DNA of 64,000 nt from Nocardia nova. GTDB lineage: Bacteria; Actinomycetota; Actinomycetes; Mycobacteriales; Mycobacteriaceae. This document shows, in pieces, positions 1 to 8,167 of the stretch. Positions within the stretch are counted from its first letter, which is position 1. The number at the start of each line of letters is the position of its first letter. The stretch lies in the NCBI RefSeq assembly GCF_002933465.1, contig NZ_PSZE01000002.1, positions 310,001-374,000 on the forward strand. Direction: 5' to 3'. The translations under genes were made by a program, and so were the position numbers. The notes beneath the pieces were generated by a model. That model was given only the letters and a program-made list of their open reading frames with translations, did no database searches and was not told where the DNA came from.

Positions 1-1
1 C

Positions 2-1324
2 GCCGTCGCGGTCCACCCCGGCCCCCACGGCGCCGACCAGCTCACCGGCTACGTAGTGCCCACCCCACACGCGACGCCCGATCCCGCGGCGCTGATCGCG
101 CATCTCACCACGCGATTGCCCCTCCACATGATTCCCACCGCTATCGTCACGCTCGACCGGATACCTGTCACGACCACCGGCAAACTCGACCGCAACGCCC
201 TGCCCGCACCGGACCAGCGCCAGCGGTCTCGATTCCGGGCGCCGTCCACCCCGCTCGAGGCCGCCATCTGTGACGCTTTCGGCCGGACGCTCGACATCGA
301 ACGAATCGGAGTCGACGACAGCTTCTTCGCTGTCGGCGGTAACTCCCTGGCCGCCAGCCAGTTCGTGGCGCGTCTCGCGGAGTCCGCAGGCGTCACCGTG
401 CCGCTGCCGTGGTTGTTCACAGATCCGACGCCTCGGTCGCTGGCCCGGCGAATCGAGAGCCGCCGGGATGGCCTCGCGGGTGACTTCGGCGAACGGGATC
501 TGGCCGAGGCACTCTCCGTCATGCTGCCGCTGCGCGCCGGCGGAACCGACCCGCCACTGTTCTGTATCCACCCGGCGATCGGATTGGCATGGGGTTTCAG
601 CGGACTCGTGCGGTACATCGAGTCCGACCGGCCGATTCGAGGGCTGCAATCCCCGGGACTGACCGATCCCGCGGTGCGGTTCGATACGCTCGACCAACTC
701 GCCGCCCGCTATGTGCGGGAGATTCGCTCCGTACAACCGCGTGGCCCTTACCATTTGCTCGGTTACTCGCTGGGTGGGACCATCGCTCACGCGATGGCCG
801 TCCACCTGCGCCGCGACGGCGACTGCGTGGGCACGCTGGCCATGATGGACACCCGCGTCGTCACGGCCGACAGCTTCCGCGCTCCCACACCCTCGGTGGC
901 GAAGATGCTCGCCGAGTTCGGCGGTTTCGCGGTGCCGGAAGGTTCTGCCGAGCCGACCGTCGAGGCCGCCACCGAGTTACTGCACCGGCAGGGCGGACTG
1001 TTCACCAGCGTGACCCCCGAGCATCTCGTGAGGTTGCAACGCGACTACACCCGGCTTGTCGACCTCACCTGGAACCATCGGCCCGCTGTGTTCGACGGTG
1101 ACCTGATCTACTTCAGTGCCGCCGATCGTGACACCGAGGACGGCGGCTCTCCTGCCCGTGCCTGGAGTGCCTACGTCACCGGGCGTATCACCGAGCACCG
1201 GATTCCCGTGCCACACGAACGGATGACCGAACAGGATTCGCTACGCGCTGTCGGTTCCGCTCTCACCGAGCATTTCCGGTCGACCCGCGCCACACCCGAT
1301 TCAGCAAGGACAAGCCGATCATGA
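2..1324 (+). CDS. Non-ribosomal peptide synthetase, C-terminal part (A-domain end, PCP, thioesterase); 5' end outside window
   Basis: The reading frame is open from base 2, so only the last module is seen. It starts in the C-terminal subdomain of an adenylation domain, with the A10-type motif around VTTTGKLDRNALP. A peptidyl-carrier domain follows with the phosphopantetheine site GGNSL (Ser codon 344-346). A type I thioesterase comes last, with nucleophile motif GYSLGG (Ser codon 767-769) and a late His in VPHER. The order A-PCP-TE means this is the terminal, product-releasing module of an assembly line. The stop overlaps the next start (ATGA at 1321-1324). Substrate and product cannot be read from this fragment. 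Confidence 0.93.
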   Translation, partial: AVAVHPGPHGADQLTGYVVPTPHATPDPAALIAHLTTRLPLHMIPTAIVTLDRIPVTTTGKLDRNALPAPDQRQRSRFRAPSTPLEAAICDAFGRTLDIERIGVDDSFFAVGGNSLAASQFVARLAESAGVTVPLPWLFTDPTPRSLARRIESRRDGLAGDFGERDLAEALSVMLPLRAGGTDPPLFCIHPAIGLAWGFSGLVRYIESDRPIRGLQSPGLTDPAVRFDTLDQLAARYVREIRSVQPRGPYHLLGYSLGGTIAHAMAVHLRRDGDCVGTLAMMDTRVVTADSFRAPTPSVAKMLAEFGGFAVPEGSAEPTVEAATELLHRQGGLFTSVTPEHLVRLQRDYTRLVDLTWNHRPAVFDGDLIYFSAADRDTEDGGSPARAWSAYVTGRITEHRIPVPHERMTEQDSLRAVGSALTEHFRSTRATPDSARTSRS

Positions 1325-1464
1325 ACATCGCCCGAACCGTCGGAATGCGTTCCGGCGCCGAACCAGCGAACCTGTTCGCCCGCGACGTGGCGACCGGCGT
1401 CGGCATGCGTTCGGCCTCACATCATCTCGACCGCAACTCGGCACCCAGGACTCGATCATCATGA
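1321..1464 (+). CDS. 47-aa micro-ORF bridging the NRPS and the DUF6875-like gene
   Basis: An ATG at 1321 overlaps the NRPS stop as ATGA. The frame runs 47 codons and its own stop again overlaps the next gene's ATG (ATGA at 1461-1464). The peptide contains two copies of VGMRS, about 23 residues apart; the underlying DNA repeats GTCGG(A/C)ATGCGTTC. I do not recognise the peptide. It could be a real small product, a leader-like peptide, or a decayed remnant kept only because it passes ribosomes from the NRPS to the next gene. Coding status is uncertain. Confidence 0.45.
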   Translation: MNIARTVGMRSGAEPANLFARDVATGVGMRSASHHLDRNSAPRTRSS

Positions 1465-2126
1465 ACGCCACCGACGAGTTCATCGGCCAACGCTCCGGCC
1501 TGAGGCCGACCAGACTGTTCGCCACCGACTCCGACACGCACGTGGATGAGCATCCCGGCGCCGCGCAATTGCGCTCGTGGACTGTGGAATACCTGTGTCA
1601 ACCCCATCCCGACCTCGGCCGCCCCGGGCCGGTCTGCCCGTACACCAAGCACGCGGTGGCCGGCCGATTCCTCTGGGCCGCATTCATCGGAGGCGGCGAG
1701 ATCACCCCGGACTTCCTCACCGCGGTCGTCGGCGACATGAACGACCTGTTCCCCCTGCTGCCGCCCGAGGACGAGCCCGACTCCCGGCTCAAGGCGCTCC
1801 TCTCGGTCTTTCCCGACCTCACCCGATACGACGATCTCGAGGCCGTCCAACGCAGCCAGAAGACCGAGTTCGTCCGACACGGACTGATGCTGGGGCAGTT
1901 CTATCCGGGCTGTACCGTGGCCGGACTGCACAACGCGGACTTTCCCGCTCTGGACTCCCCGCTGCCCCTGCTCGCTGTGCGTCACATGACCCCCACCGAC
2001 CTCGCGTTCCTCGAGACGCGCTACGAATGGGTCGAGAGCTACCTCGGGATCTTCGCCCCCGCAATGCCTACCTTCCTGCGCCATTACCTGGCCGATAAAC
2101 TGGTGAAACAGACAAGGGAGAACTGA
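1461..2126 (+). CDS. DUF6875-like protein of NRPS/PKS gene clusters
   Basis: A 221-aa soluble protein with no signal peptide or membrane segment. The N-terminal third has a HP-x-LGRPGPVCPY motif, which I associate with the DUF6875 family, found next to NRPS and PKS genes in actinomycetes. The assignment is from recall of this motif. Biochemical function is unknown to me; the Cys-Pro motif could be catalytic or structural. The start overlaps the 47-codon ORF by 4 nt, so it is probably translated by coupling and belongs to the NRPS operon. A convergent NUDIX gene begins 42 bp beyond its stop. Confidence 0.7.
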   Translation: MNATDEFIGQRSGLRPTRLFATDSDTHVDEHPGAAQLRSWTVEYLCQPHPDLGRPGPVCPYTKHAVAGRFLWAAFIGGGEITPDFLTAVVGDMNDLFPLLPPEDEPDSRLKALLSVFPDLTRYDDLEAVQRSQKTEFVRHGLMLGQFYPGCTVAGLHNADFPALDSPLPLLAVRHMTPTDLAFLETRYEWVESYLGIFAPAMPTFLRHYLADKLVKQTREN

Positions 2127-2168
2127 TCTCCGGACGCCGGCGGGCCCGCGCTCAGCGGTCACAACCTG

Positions 2169-2687
2169 TCACCGCGGGTGCAGCAGGTGCTCGATCAGGG
2201 CTCGCGTGTCGGGGACGAACGGCCAGCCGGGATCGCTCAGGTGCTCCCACAGTTGGGTGTCGGTCCACCACCAGCCCGCGGCGATCTCCTCGGGCTGCAC
2301 GGTGATCGGCCCGTCGGAACGGATCTCGTAGGCGAACAGGTGGCACCGCATCGGGCGGCCCGCCCAGCTGCCGTCCCAGGAAACCCGGGCCAGCGGCCGC
2401 GGTTCGCCCGGCGCGGCGACGATTCCCAGTTCCTCGCCCAGTTCGCGGACCGCCGCGGCGCTGGGATCCTCGCCGGGGGCCAGTACCCCGCCGGCCAGGC
2501 AGTCGTGCATACCGGCGAACACCATCTTCGTATCGGTACGCCGATGGACGTAGATGCGCCGCCCGTCGAGCGATCGCACGAGCACACCCGCACTGGCATG
2601 CCACAATCCTTCGGCATACACCTCGGCGCGTTCGGCACTGCCGGTCTCGTTGCCGCGGCCGTCGTAGACGGCGATGACCTCACCCAT
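2169..2687 (-). CDS. NUDIX hydrolase
   Basis: A 172-aa NUDIX hydrolase with a perfect box: G-x5-E-x7-RELGEELGI, inside the segment beginning GGVLAPGED. NUDIX enzymes hydrolyse diphosphates linked to another group; the substrate is not predictable here. The ATG at 2687 gives the N-terminus MGEVIAVYDG, normal for YfcD/IDI-like NUDIX proteins. The frame extends further upstream, but that extension is low-complexity and overlaps the pxpA start region, so I rejected it. It is transcribed towards the NRPS cluster and is not part of it. Confidence 0.9.
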   Translation of the reverse strand: MGEVIAVYDGRGNETGSAERAEVYAEGLWHASAGVLVRSLDGRRIYVHRRTDTKMVFAGMHDCLAGGVLAPGEDPSAAAVRELGEELGIVAAPGEPRPLARVSWDGSWAGRPMRCHLFAYEIRSDGPITVQPEEIAAGWWWTDTQLWEHLSDPGWPFVPDTRALIEHLLHPR

Positions 2688-2793
2688 TCCCGCCAGCCTA
2701 GGCGGTGAGTGCGGGACAATGCGCCCACGGTGGCGTATCGGCGACGGGCGCGGACGATGGTGGTAGGACAACGGCGAGGCGAGGTGATACTTC

Positions 2794-3543
2794 GTGGTGA
2801 TCGATTTGAACAGCGATCTCGGGGAGGGGTTCGGTGCGTACACGATGAGTGACGACGCGGCCCTGCTCGACGTCGTGACCAGCGCCAATATCGCCTGCGG
2901 CTTCCATGGCGGGGATCCGGTGATCATGCGGCGCACGTGTGATCTGGCGGTCGCGCACGGGGTGCGGATCGGCGCGCACATCTCCTATCGCGACCTCGCC
3001 GGGTTCGGCCGCCGCGAGATGGCGGTGTCCCCGGCCGAACTGACCGCGGAATCCATATATCAGATCGGCGCCCTCGACGGCTTCGCCCGGGCGGCCGGTG
3101 ACCGGGTGCGGTATGTGAAACCCCATGGCGCGCTGTATCACTCGGCGGCGTCCGATCCCGCGGCGGCCGAGGCGGTGGTCGCGGCGCTGCTTGCCTTCGA
3201 CGAGTTGAGCCTGCTCGGACCCGCCGATTCCGAACTGGCACGCGCGGCGGAGGCGGCCGGAATCCCGTTCCACGCGGAAGGTTTCGCCGACCGGGCCTAT
3301 ACCCCCGAGGGCAGACTGGTGCCGCGCGGCCGAGCCGGTGCGGTGCTGGCCGTGGAAGCGGCACTCGGGCAGGCCGTGTCGATCGCCGTGGACGGGCACG
3401 CCCGCACGGTGGCCGGCGAGCCGGTGCGAGTCGAGGTGCGCAGCCTCTGCGTCCACGGCGATTCGCCCGATGCCGTCCGGATGGCGCGCTCGATCCGGGA
3501 GTCGCTGCTGGACAAGGGCGTCGAACTGCGGAGTTTCACATGA
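2794..3543 (+). CDS. pxpA: 5-oxoprolinase subunit A (LamB/YcsF family)
   Basis: A 249-aa LamB/YcsF protein opening with the family signature DLNSDLGEGFG and followed by NIACGFHGGDP and VKPHGALYH. PxpA works with PxpB and PxpC to cleave 5-oxoproline (pyroglutamate) to glutamate using ATP in the cytoplasm. The GTG at 2794 has a GAGG purine run about 10 nt upstream. The three subunits follow in order with 4-nt overlaps, so a single translationally coupled operon is likely. Confidence 0.95.
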   Translation: MVIDLNSDLGEGFGAYTMSDDAALLDVVTSANIACGFHGGDPVIMRRTCDLAVAHGVRIGAHISYRDLAGFGRREMAVSPAELTAESIYQIGALDGFARAAGDRVRYVKPHGALYHSAASDPAAAEAVVAALLAFDELSLLGPADSELARAAEAAGIPFHAEGFADRAYTPEGRLVPRGRAGAVLAVEAALGQAVSIAVDGHARTVAGEPVRVEVRSLCVHGDSPDAVRMARSIRESLLDKGVELRSFT

Positions 3544-4172
3544 ACGCGGTGACCGTGCGGCCCGCGGGCGACCGCGCGCTGCTGCTCGAACCGGCCGACG
3601 CCGCTCAGCTGCCGCTGCTGCTCGACCATCTGCGCCGCGCGCCGATCGATGGGGTGGCCGACCTCCTGCCCGCCGCCCGGACAGTCCTGCTCACACTGTG
3701 TCCCGGCATCGACCCCGCCGCGATCGAATCGCGCGTGCGCGCACTGGATCTCGCACCGGACGCCGATTCCGGGAGTGCGGCCGCGGCGGAGACGGTCACC
3801 GTTCCGGTGCGCTACGACGGACCCGACCTCGCCGATGCCGCCGAACTTCTCGGCATCACACCCGGGCAACTGGTCGAGCGGCACACCGAAGCCCAGTGGC
3901 GGTGCGCGTTCATCGGTTTCGCGCCCGGCTTCGGCTATCTGCACGCACCCGACGCCGGACTGTCGGTGCCGCGGCGCTCGCAGGCCCGGACCTTCGTTCC
4001 GGCGGGTTCGGTCGCCCTGGCGGGTGGATACAGCGCCGTCTATCCGCACAGTTCGCCGGGCGGCTGGCAGATCATCGGCCGTACCGACGTGGTCCTCTGG
4101 GACGTGGGGCGGCCCGAACCGGCGCTGTTGCGCGCGGGTACCCGGGTCCGGTTCGAGGCGGTGGATCGGTGA
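3540..4172 (+). CDS. pxpB: 5-oxoprolinase subunit B (KipI/allophanate hydrolase subunit 1 family)
   Basis: A 210-aa KipI-type protein. Family landmarks are the N-terminal VRPAGDRALLLE and, in the C-terminal half, FIGFAPGFGYL, VPRRSQART and the glycine-rich loop VALAGGYSAVYP. It forms the PxpBC part of 5-oxoprolinase, which phosphorylates the substrate. The ATG overlaps the pxpA stop (ATGA) and its stop overlaps the pxpC GTG (GTGA), fitting obligate co-expression of the subunits. Confidence 0.95.
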   Translation: MNAVTVRPAGDRALLLEPADAAQLPLLLDHLRRAPIDGVADLLPAARTVLLTLCPGIDPAAIESRVRALDLAPDADSGSAAAAETVTVPVRYDGPDLADAAELLGITPGQLVERHTEAQWRCAFIGFAPGFGYLHAPDAGLSVPRRSQARTFVPAGSVALAGGYSAVYPHSSPGGWQIIGRTDVVLWDVGRPEPALLRAGTRVRFEAVDR

Positions 4173-5050
4173 CATCCTCGGCGGCGCGGATGCGGGTGCT
4201 CGAACCGGGGGCGATGAGCACCGTGCAGGATCTCGGCCGGCCGGGCTGGTTCCATGCCGGGGTCGGGGTCTCCGGCGCCGTCGACCGCCGGGCGTTGCGA
4301 CTGGCGAACCGCCTGGTGGGCAACGCCGAATCGGCGGCGGCCATCGAATGCGTGCTGGGCGGGCTGAGCGTGGAATTCGACGCCCCGGCGGTGGTGAGCA
4401 TTACCGGCGCGCCGGTGCCGATCAACGTCGGCGCCCGGCCGGAACCCCCGGCTTCGGTGCTGTTCGTCGCGGCCGGGCAGCGGGTGCGGATCGGGATGGC
4501 CGAGGCGGGCCTGCGCTGCTATCTGGCGGTGCGCGGCGGGATCGCGGTGGAGCCGGTCCTCGGATCGCGCAGCCGCGACACCATGGCGGGGCTGGGTCCC
4601 GAACCGCTGCGCCGGGGCGACACCCTGCCGGTCGGTGCCCCGCCGCGCGGCTGGCCGACGGTCGAGATGGCTCCGGTCGCACCGCTCACCCAGGGGACGC
4701 TGCGGGTGCGCGTCGGGCTCGGGCCGCGCGCGGACTGGTTCCACAATCCCGCCGACTTGTTCACCGGCGCCTGGGCGGTCTCCACCGACACCGACCGCAT
4801 CGGTGTGCGCCTGGACCGTCACGGGGACGCCCCACCGCTGCGGCGGGCGAACGAGGCCGAATTGCCCACCGAGGGAATGGCTTTGGGTGCGATTCAAGTG
4901 CCGCCCGCGGGCCGCCCGGTGGTGCTGCTGGCCGACCGGCCGATCACTGGCGGCTATCCCGTGGTGGGCACCGTGATCGACGCCGATGTGGATCTGCTCG
5001 GCCAGGCCCGGCCCGGCCAGTTGATCGAATTCCGTTCCTGGCGGCGCTGA
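4169..5050 (+). CDS. pxpC: 5-oxoprolinase subunit C (KipA/allophanate hydrolase subunit 2 family)
   Basis: A 293-aa biotin-dependent-carboxylase-like protein: N-terminal VLEPGAMSTVQDLGRPGW, then AMECVLGG-like IECVLGG, LAVRGGI and the C-terminal PITGGYPVVGTV. It is the third subunit of 5-oxoprolinase. The GTG at 4169 is inside GTGA with the pxpB stop. The open frame runs much further upstream, but that part is antisense-like shadow across pxpB. The operon seems to end here; the next 480 bp contain only a remnant gene on the opposite strand. Confidence 0.94.
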   Translation: MTSSAARMRVLEPGAMSTVQDLGRPGWFHAGVGVSGAVDRRALRLANRLVGNAESAAAIECVLGGLSVEFDAPAVVSITGAPVPINVGARPEPPASVLFVAAGQRVRIGMAEAGLRCYLAVRGGIAVEPVLGSRSRDTMAGLGPEPLRRGDTLPVGAPPRGWPTVEMAPVAPLTQGTLRVRVGLGPRADWFHNPADLFTGAWAVSTDTDRIGVRLDRHGDAPPLRRANEAELPTEGMALGAIQVPPAGRPVVLLADRPITGGYPVVGTVIDADVDLLGQARPGQLIEFRSWRR

Positions 5051-5288
5051 TCCGCCGTGAGGACGGGTCGGCATACCTCTCGAGGCTGACCGCGGATCGG
5101 TCTGCGGGGCGACTCCTCGGCGGCCGGAAACCGATACGTTCGCAGAGGTCCCCCGAAATCCGCTCTCCGACAGTGCCGAGACCGCCTTGATCGTCGGCGG
5201 CGACGAGGCAGACCTGCGCCGCCGGTGCACCTCGCTCACCCCGGTCGGCAGGGTCGATCGCCCGGCCACCGTCACCGGCGGCCGGGCG

Positions 5289-5477
5289 ATACAAGCCACG
5301 CATATCCATCAGCCGCACCACCTGCCCGACGAGGCCGTTGGCCTTGGGTTCGGTACTGGGGGCGGGCAGCTCCTCCAGGACGGTCGTCGTGACGCCGCCC
5401 AGTGCGAGTTCACAGGCCAGCATCAGCCCGTTCGGTACGGCACCGGAAATCAGTACCGCACAGGTGTGTTCGGACAT
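5289..5477 (-). pseudogene. FAD-dependent monooxygenase, N-terminal remnant
   Basis: The first 63 codons from ATG 5477 look like the N-terminus of a PHBH/rifampicin-monooxygenase-type enzyme: CAVLISGAVPNGLMLACELA, then LPAPSTEPKANGLVGQVVR. After DMRGLY the similarity stops and the frame continues as unrelated sequence to 4944. The FAD-binding GxGxxG is altered (Gly to Val in SGAVPNG). It lies just downstream of a TetR gene on the same strand, so it was probably the TetR's target before a deletion. The remaining sequence from 5051 to 5288 shows no gene. Confidence 0.7.
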
Positions 5478-5527
5478 GCTGGATCAACCCCGTTGTCGGA
5501 TAAGCGGTTTCGAGGAAAGAGGGGAAG

Positions 5528-6136
5528 TCAGTGGGGTTCGGGCAGGCCGGCGGCGACCAGTTCCAGTGCCTGCCGTGTCAGCGCGGTGATCGAGGCCGGA
5601 GGATCGCACCGGGGGTACACCTCGATCGCCGCCACCAGTGCTCCGAGCACGGCTTCGGCGACCAGCCGTGGATAGAGCGTGCCGGGATCGGTGCCGGTGC
5701 GTTCTGCGACCGCCTCGGTGAAGGCGTCGGTGGTGGTGCGGGTCAGTGCTGCCTGCGCCTCGGGGCTGACGACGAGCTTGCGGACCTCGGTCGGCCGGTC
5801 GCGCGGCGGGGGGTCGGCATCGAGGCCGTCGACCCGCAACGGTTCCAGCATCGCCTCGGTGATCGCGGCCCACAGCGACTCACCGGTCGGCCGCGCCCGC
5901 AACAGTTCGATGCCGCGGCGGATCCGGTCGATCTGCCGGTACGCCAGCGCCTCGTATTTGTTCGCGAAGTAGTTGTTGAACGTCCGAACCGATACTCCTG
6001 CGCGGGCGGCGATGTCCTCGCGCAGCACATGGTCCAGACCGCGTTCGAACAGCAGCTCCAGAGCCGCATCACTGAGCGCGCGCCGGGTATCGAGCTTTTT
6101 GCGTTCCCGCAGCCCGAGGGCCGGCTCCGTGGTCAC
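5528..6136 (-). CDS. TetR family transcriptional regulator
   Basis: A 202-aa TetR protein. The N-terminal HTH reads ERKKLDTRRALSDAALEL..., then IAARAGVSVRTFNNYFANK, the typical TetR helix 2-3 region ending in an FNNYF variant. I chose the GTG at 6136 because the extension upstream would run into the arsC-like gene on the other strand. A 17-bp perfect palindrome lies about 55 bp upstream (6190-6206). The broken monooxygenase follows 50 bp downstream on the same strand, suggesting it regulated that gene. Confidence 0.88.
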   Translation of the reverse strand: MTTEPALGLRERKKLDTRRALSDAALELLFERGLDHVLREDIAARAGVSVRTFNNYFANKYEALAYRQIDRIRRGIELLRARPTGESLWAAITEAMLEPLRVDGLDADPPPRDRPTEVRKLVVSPEAQAALTRTTTDAFTEAVAERTGTDPGTLYPRLVAEAVLGALVAAIEVYPRCDPPASITALTRQALELVAAGLPEPH

Positions 6137-6189
6137 GACCTCAGTGTCAGGGAAAGTGCGAAACACTTCAATAATGCACGTCAGGAAAG

Positions 6190-6206
6190 TTTGCCTTTCA
6201 GGCAAA
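6190..6206. promoter_or_regulatory. Putative TetR operator (17-bp palindrome)
   Basis: TTTGCCT-TTC-AGGCAAA is a perfect inverted repeat with 7-bp arms between the divergent TetR gene (start 6136) and the ArsC-like gene (start 6251). Position and symmetry suggest autoregulation by the TetR protein. Binding is inferred. Confidence 0.55.
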
Positions 6207-6250
6207 TATGTTCCGCCGTGCGAGCGAACAGGCGCGCTAGGGTTTCGGCT

Positions 6251-6619
6251 ATGACATCCGGACAGACGCAGATCTGGCACAACCCTCGCTGCTCCAAGAG
6301 TCGCGCGGCCAAAACCGCGCTGGACGAGGCTGGGGTGGACTACATCGAGCGGCGGTATCTCGACGACCCGCCGACCGTGGCGGATCTGCGCGAAGTCCTG
6401 GCCCAGCTCGGCCTGGAGCCCTGGGACATCACCCGCACCGGTGAGCCGGAGGCCAAGGAGCTCGGTATGGCGGGCTGGTCGCGCACGGAGGCCGATCGCG
6501 AGCAGTGGATCGAGACGCTGGCGAGCAATCCGAAGCTGATCCAGCGACCGATCGTGGTCACCCCCGACGGCCGGGCCGTCGTCGCGCGGGACGAGCAATC
6601 GCTGAAATCGGTGCTGTAA
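6251..6619 (+). CDS. ArsC/Spx-type glutaredoxin-like arsenate reductase
   Basis: A 122-aa ArsC family protein. It has the nucleophile motif HNPRCSKSR (Cys14) and the three anion-binding arginines expected of glutaredoxin-dependent arsenate reductases: in ITRTGE, in LIQRPIVV and in the TPDGRAVV segment. The length is normal for the family. There is no arsenite pump or ArsR next to it, so it may act as a general ArsC-like reductase rather than in an ars operon. The ATG at 6251 is the only start that preserves the N-terminal IWHNP strand. Confidence 0.88.
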   Translation: MTSGQTQIWHNPRCSKSRAAKTALDEAGVDYIERRYLDDPPTVADLREVLAQLGLEPWDITRTGEPEAKELGMAGWSRTEADREQWIETLASNPKLIQRPIVVTPDGRAVVARDEQSLKSVL

Positions 6620-6737
6620 TCCTCCACGCGTCGCGCGGGCGGAAGCTCAGACCGGCTGCGCGGCAAACACTTCGGTGAGCCGGGGTATTACCCGGCGGGT
6701 AATCGACCGGGCGCCCGCGCTCGGACATGCTCGTCGT

Positions 6738-7115
6738 ATGAGCGAAAAAGAAACCACCACCGGTACCTACGACGCTGTCGCCCAGCGCTACATCGATACC
6801 TGGAACGAGGCGGACGCCCCGGCCCGGCGCAAACTGCTCGACGAGCTGTACCGGCCGGATGCCACCTACACCGATCCACTCGCGGCCGTCACCGGAGTCG
6901 CCGCGATCGACGAGATGATCGCCGGCGTCCGGGAACAGTTCGCCGGTATGCGATTCGGCCTCGGACCGATCGACGGACACCACGACCAGCTGCGATTCAC
7001 GTGGACGCTGGGCACTCCCGGCGCCGAACCGCTGATCGTGGGCTTCGATGTGGTCGTTCTCGACGGTGATCGCATCGCCCGCGTGCACGGATTCCTGGAC
7101 AAAATTCCGGGCTGA
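6738..7115 (+). CDS. NTF2-like/SnoaL-like fold protein
   Basis: A 125-aa protein with the NTF2/SnoaL pattern: an N-terminal helix YIDTWNEAD, then LYRPDATYTDPL, and a final strand pair ending VVVLDGDRIARVHGFLDKIPG. Such small cone-shaped proteins act as isomerases, hydrolases or binding proteins; no specific ligand can be read. The ATG at 6738 follows a region without coding character and starts at the right point for the family. It probably stands alone; the gene upstream is 118 bp away. Confidence 0.8.
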   Translation: MSEKETTTGTYDAVAQRYIDTWNEADAPARRKLLDELYRPDATYTDPLAAVTGVAAIDEMIAGVREQFAGMRFGLGPIDGHHDQLRFTWTLGTPGAEPLIVGFDVVVLDGDRIARVHGFLDKIPG

Positions 7116-7295
7116 CCGCGGTTCTGTCCGCGAATGTCGTTGTCCACCAGGGGAAACGGCGGTCGCGCGATTCCGGCGATCCGCGCTGCGCGAAGGTATC
7201 CCGCGGGAGCGGGGTGGCGTCGTTGCCCATGACTGCGCTCCACGCGAATCGAATTACCGAGACAGATTGTATCAGAAAGATTGGTGAGACGGGAT

Positions 7296-7309
7296 GTATC
7301 GGTCGATAC
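7296..7309. promoter_or_regulatory. Putative TetR operator (GTATCG-GT-CGATAC)
   Basis: A perfect 14-bp palindrome 20 bp upstream of the GTG of the TetR gene at 7330. The 214-bp gap from 7116 to 7329 otherwise shows no gene. Autoregulation is the simplest reading. Confidence 0.45.
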
Positions 7310-7329
7310 CGCATGAGTATCGTTGACGT

Positions 7330-8085
7330 GTGAGTGAAACCGGTGGACAGCGGCCCCCGCGGCGTGCGGAACGGTCCGCCGTGGCCGGTGTGGACGGTCG
7401 CAGTACCCGCTGGAACGGGCACAAACAGCGACGGCGCGCCGAGGTGATCGAGGCCGCGGTCGCGGTGATCGAGGAGAACGGCGCCGAGGTGCCGGTCCAG
7501 CAGATCGCCGACCGGCTGGGCCTGCCACGCCCGGTGGTGTACCGCCACTTCGACGGGCGGGCCGATCTGGACGAGCAGATTCGCGGCCGGATCCTGGAAT
7601 CGCTACTCGAACAACTGCTTCCGACGCTGCGCGCGGACGGCACGGTCAAGGACGCGGTGCGCGGGGCGGTCGGCACCTATGTCGGATGGGTAGCATCGCA
7701 TCCGCAGCTGCACCGATTCCTGGCGGCGAGTGCCCCGCAAGGAGATTCGTCGCTCGCGCTGGCCGGGGCGCGCGACCGCATCGGTGCCAGGCTCGCGGAT
7801 CTGTTCGCCACCGCCGCAGCCCGTGTCGGGATCGATCCCGTGCGGGCCCGGCCGATGGCCTTCGGCATCGTCGGCTTCGTCGACGGTGTCGTCAACAGCT
7901 GGCGCGCCGACACCGCGTCGGCGCTGGGGTCGGAGCAGATCGAGGCGATCGTGACCGAATCGGTGCTCGGGCTGCTGGAGAGCAGTGCGCGCAGTCTGGG
8001 GGTTCCGCTGGACCGCGACGCCACCCTCGCCGACCTGGTCGTCCGGTCCGGTGCCGCGGCCTCGGACCCGCTGGCGGTCAACTGA
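7330..8085 (+). CDS. TetR family transcriptional regulator
   Basis: A 251-aa TetR protein with a long basic N-terminal tail (about 35 residues) before the HTH, seen as VQQIADRLGLPRPVVYRHFDGR. The C-terminal half is the ligand-binding domain and shows GYVGWVASHPQLHRFLA-like helices. The GTG at 7330 gives a slightly long protein; an internal start cannot be excluded. Its gene is alone, 83 bp before dop, and a palindrome lies just upstream. Confidence 0.86.
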   Translation: MSETGGQRPPRRAERSAVAGVDGRSTRWNGHKQRRRAEVIEAAVAVIEENGAEVPVQQIADRLGLPRPVVYRHFDGRADLDEQIRGRILESLLEQLLPTLRADGTVKDAVRGAVGTYVGWVASHPQLHRFLAASAPQGDSSLALAGARDRIGARLADLFATAAARVGIDPVRARPMAFGIVGFVDGVVNSWRADTASALGSEQIEAIVTESVLGLLESSARSLGVPLDRDATLADLVVRSGAAASDPLAVN

Positions 8086-8167
8086 ATTCGCGGCGCGCAG
8101 CGCTGCGGTGACGGCCCACAGCACCCGGGCGGCCCCAGGGCTCACGCGCGTCGCCTAGGCTCGACCC

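Noticed and set aside
3338-4168. N-terminal extension of pxpC over pxpB
   Set aside because: Arg-rich shadow sequence; KipA-like start is at 4169 with a GTGA overlap.
5051-5288. Continuation of the monooxygenase remnant
   Set aside because: I checked the minus-strand frames for the enzyme's next blocks and found none; only the first 63 codons are supported.
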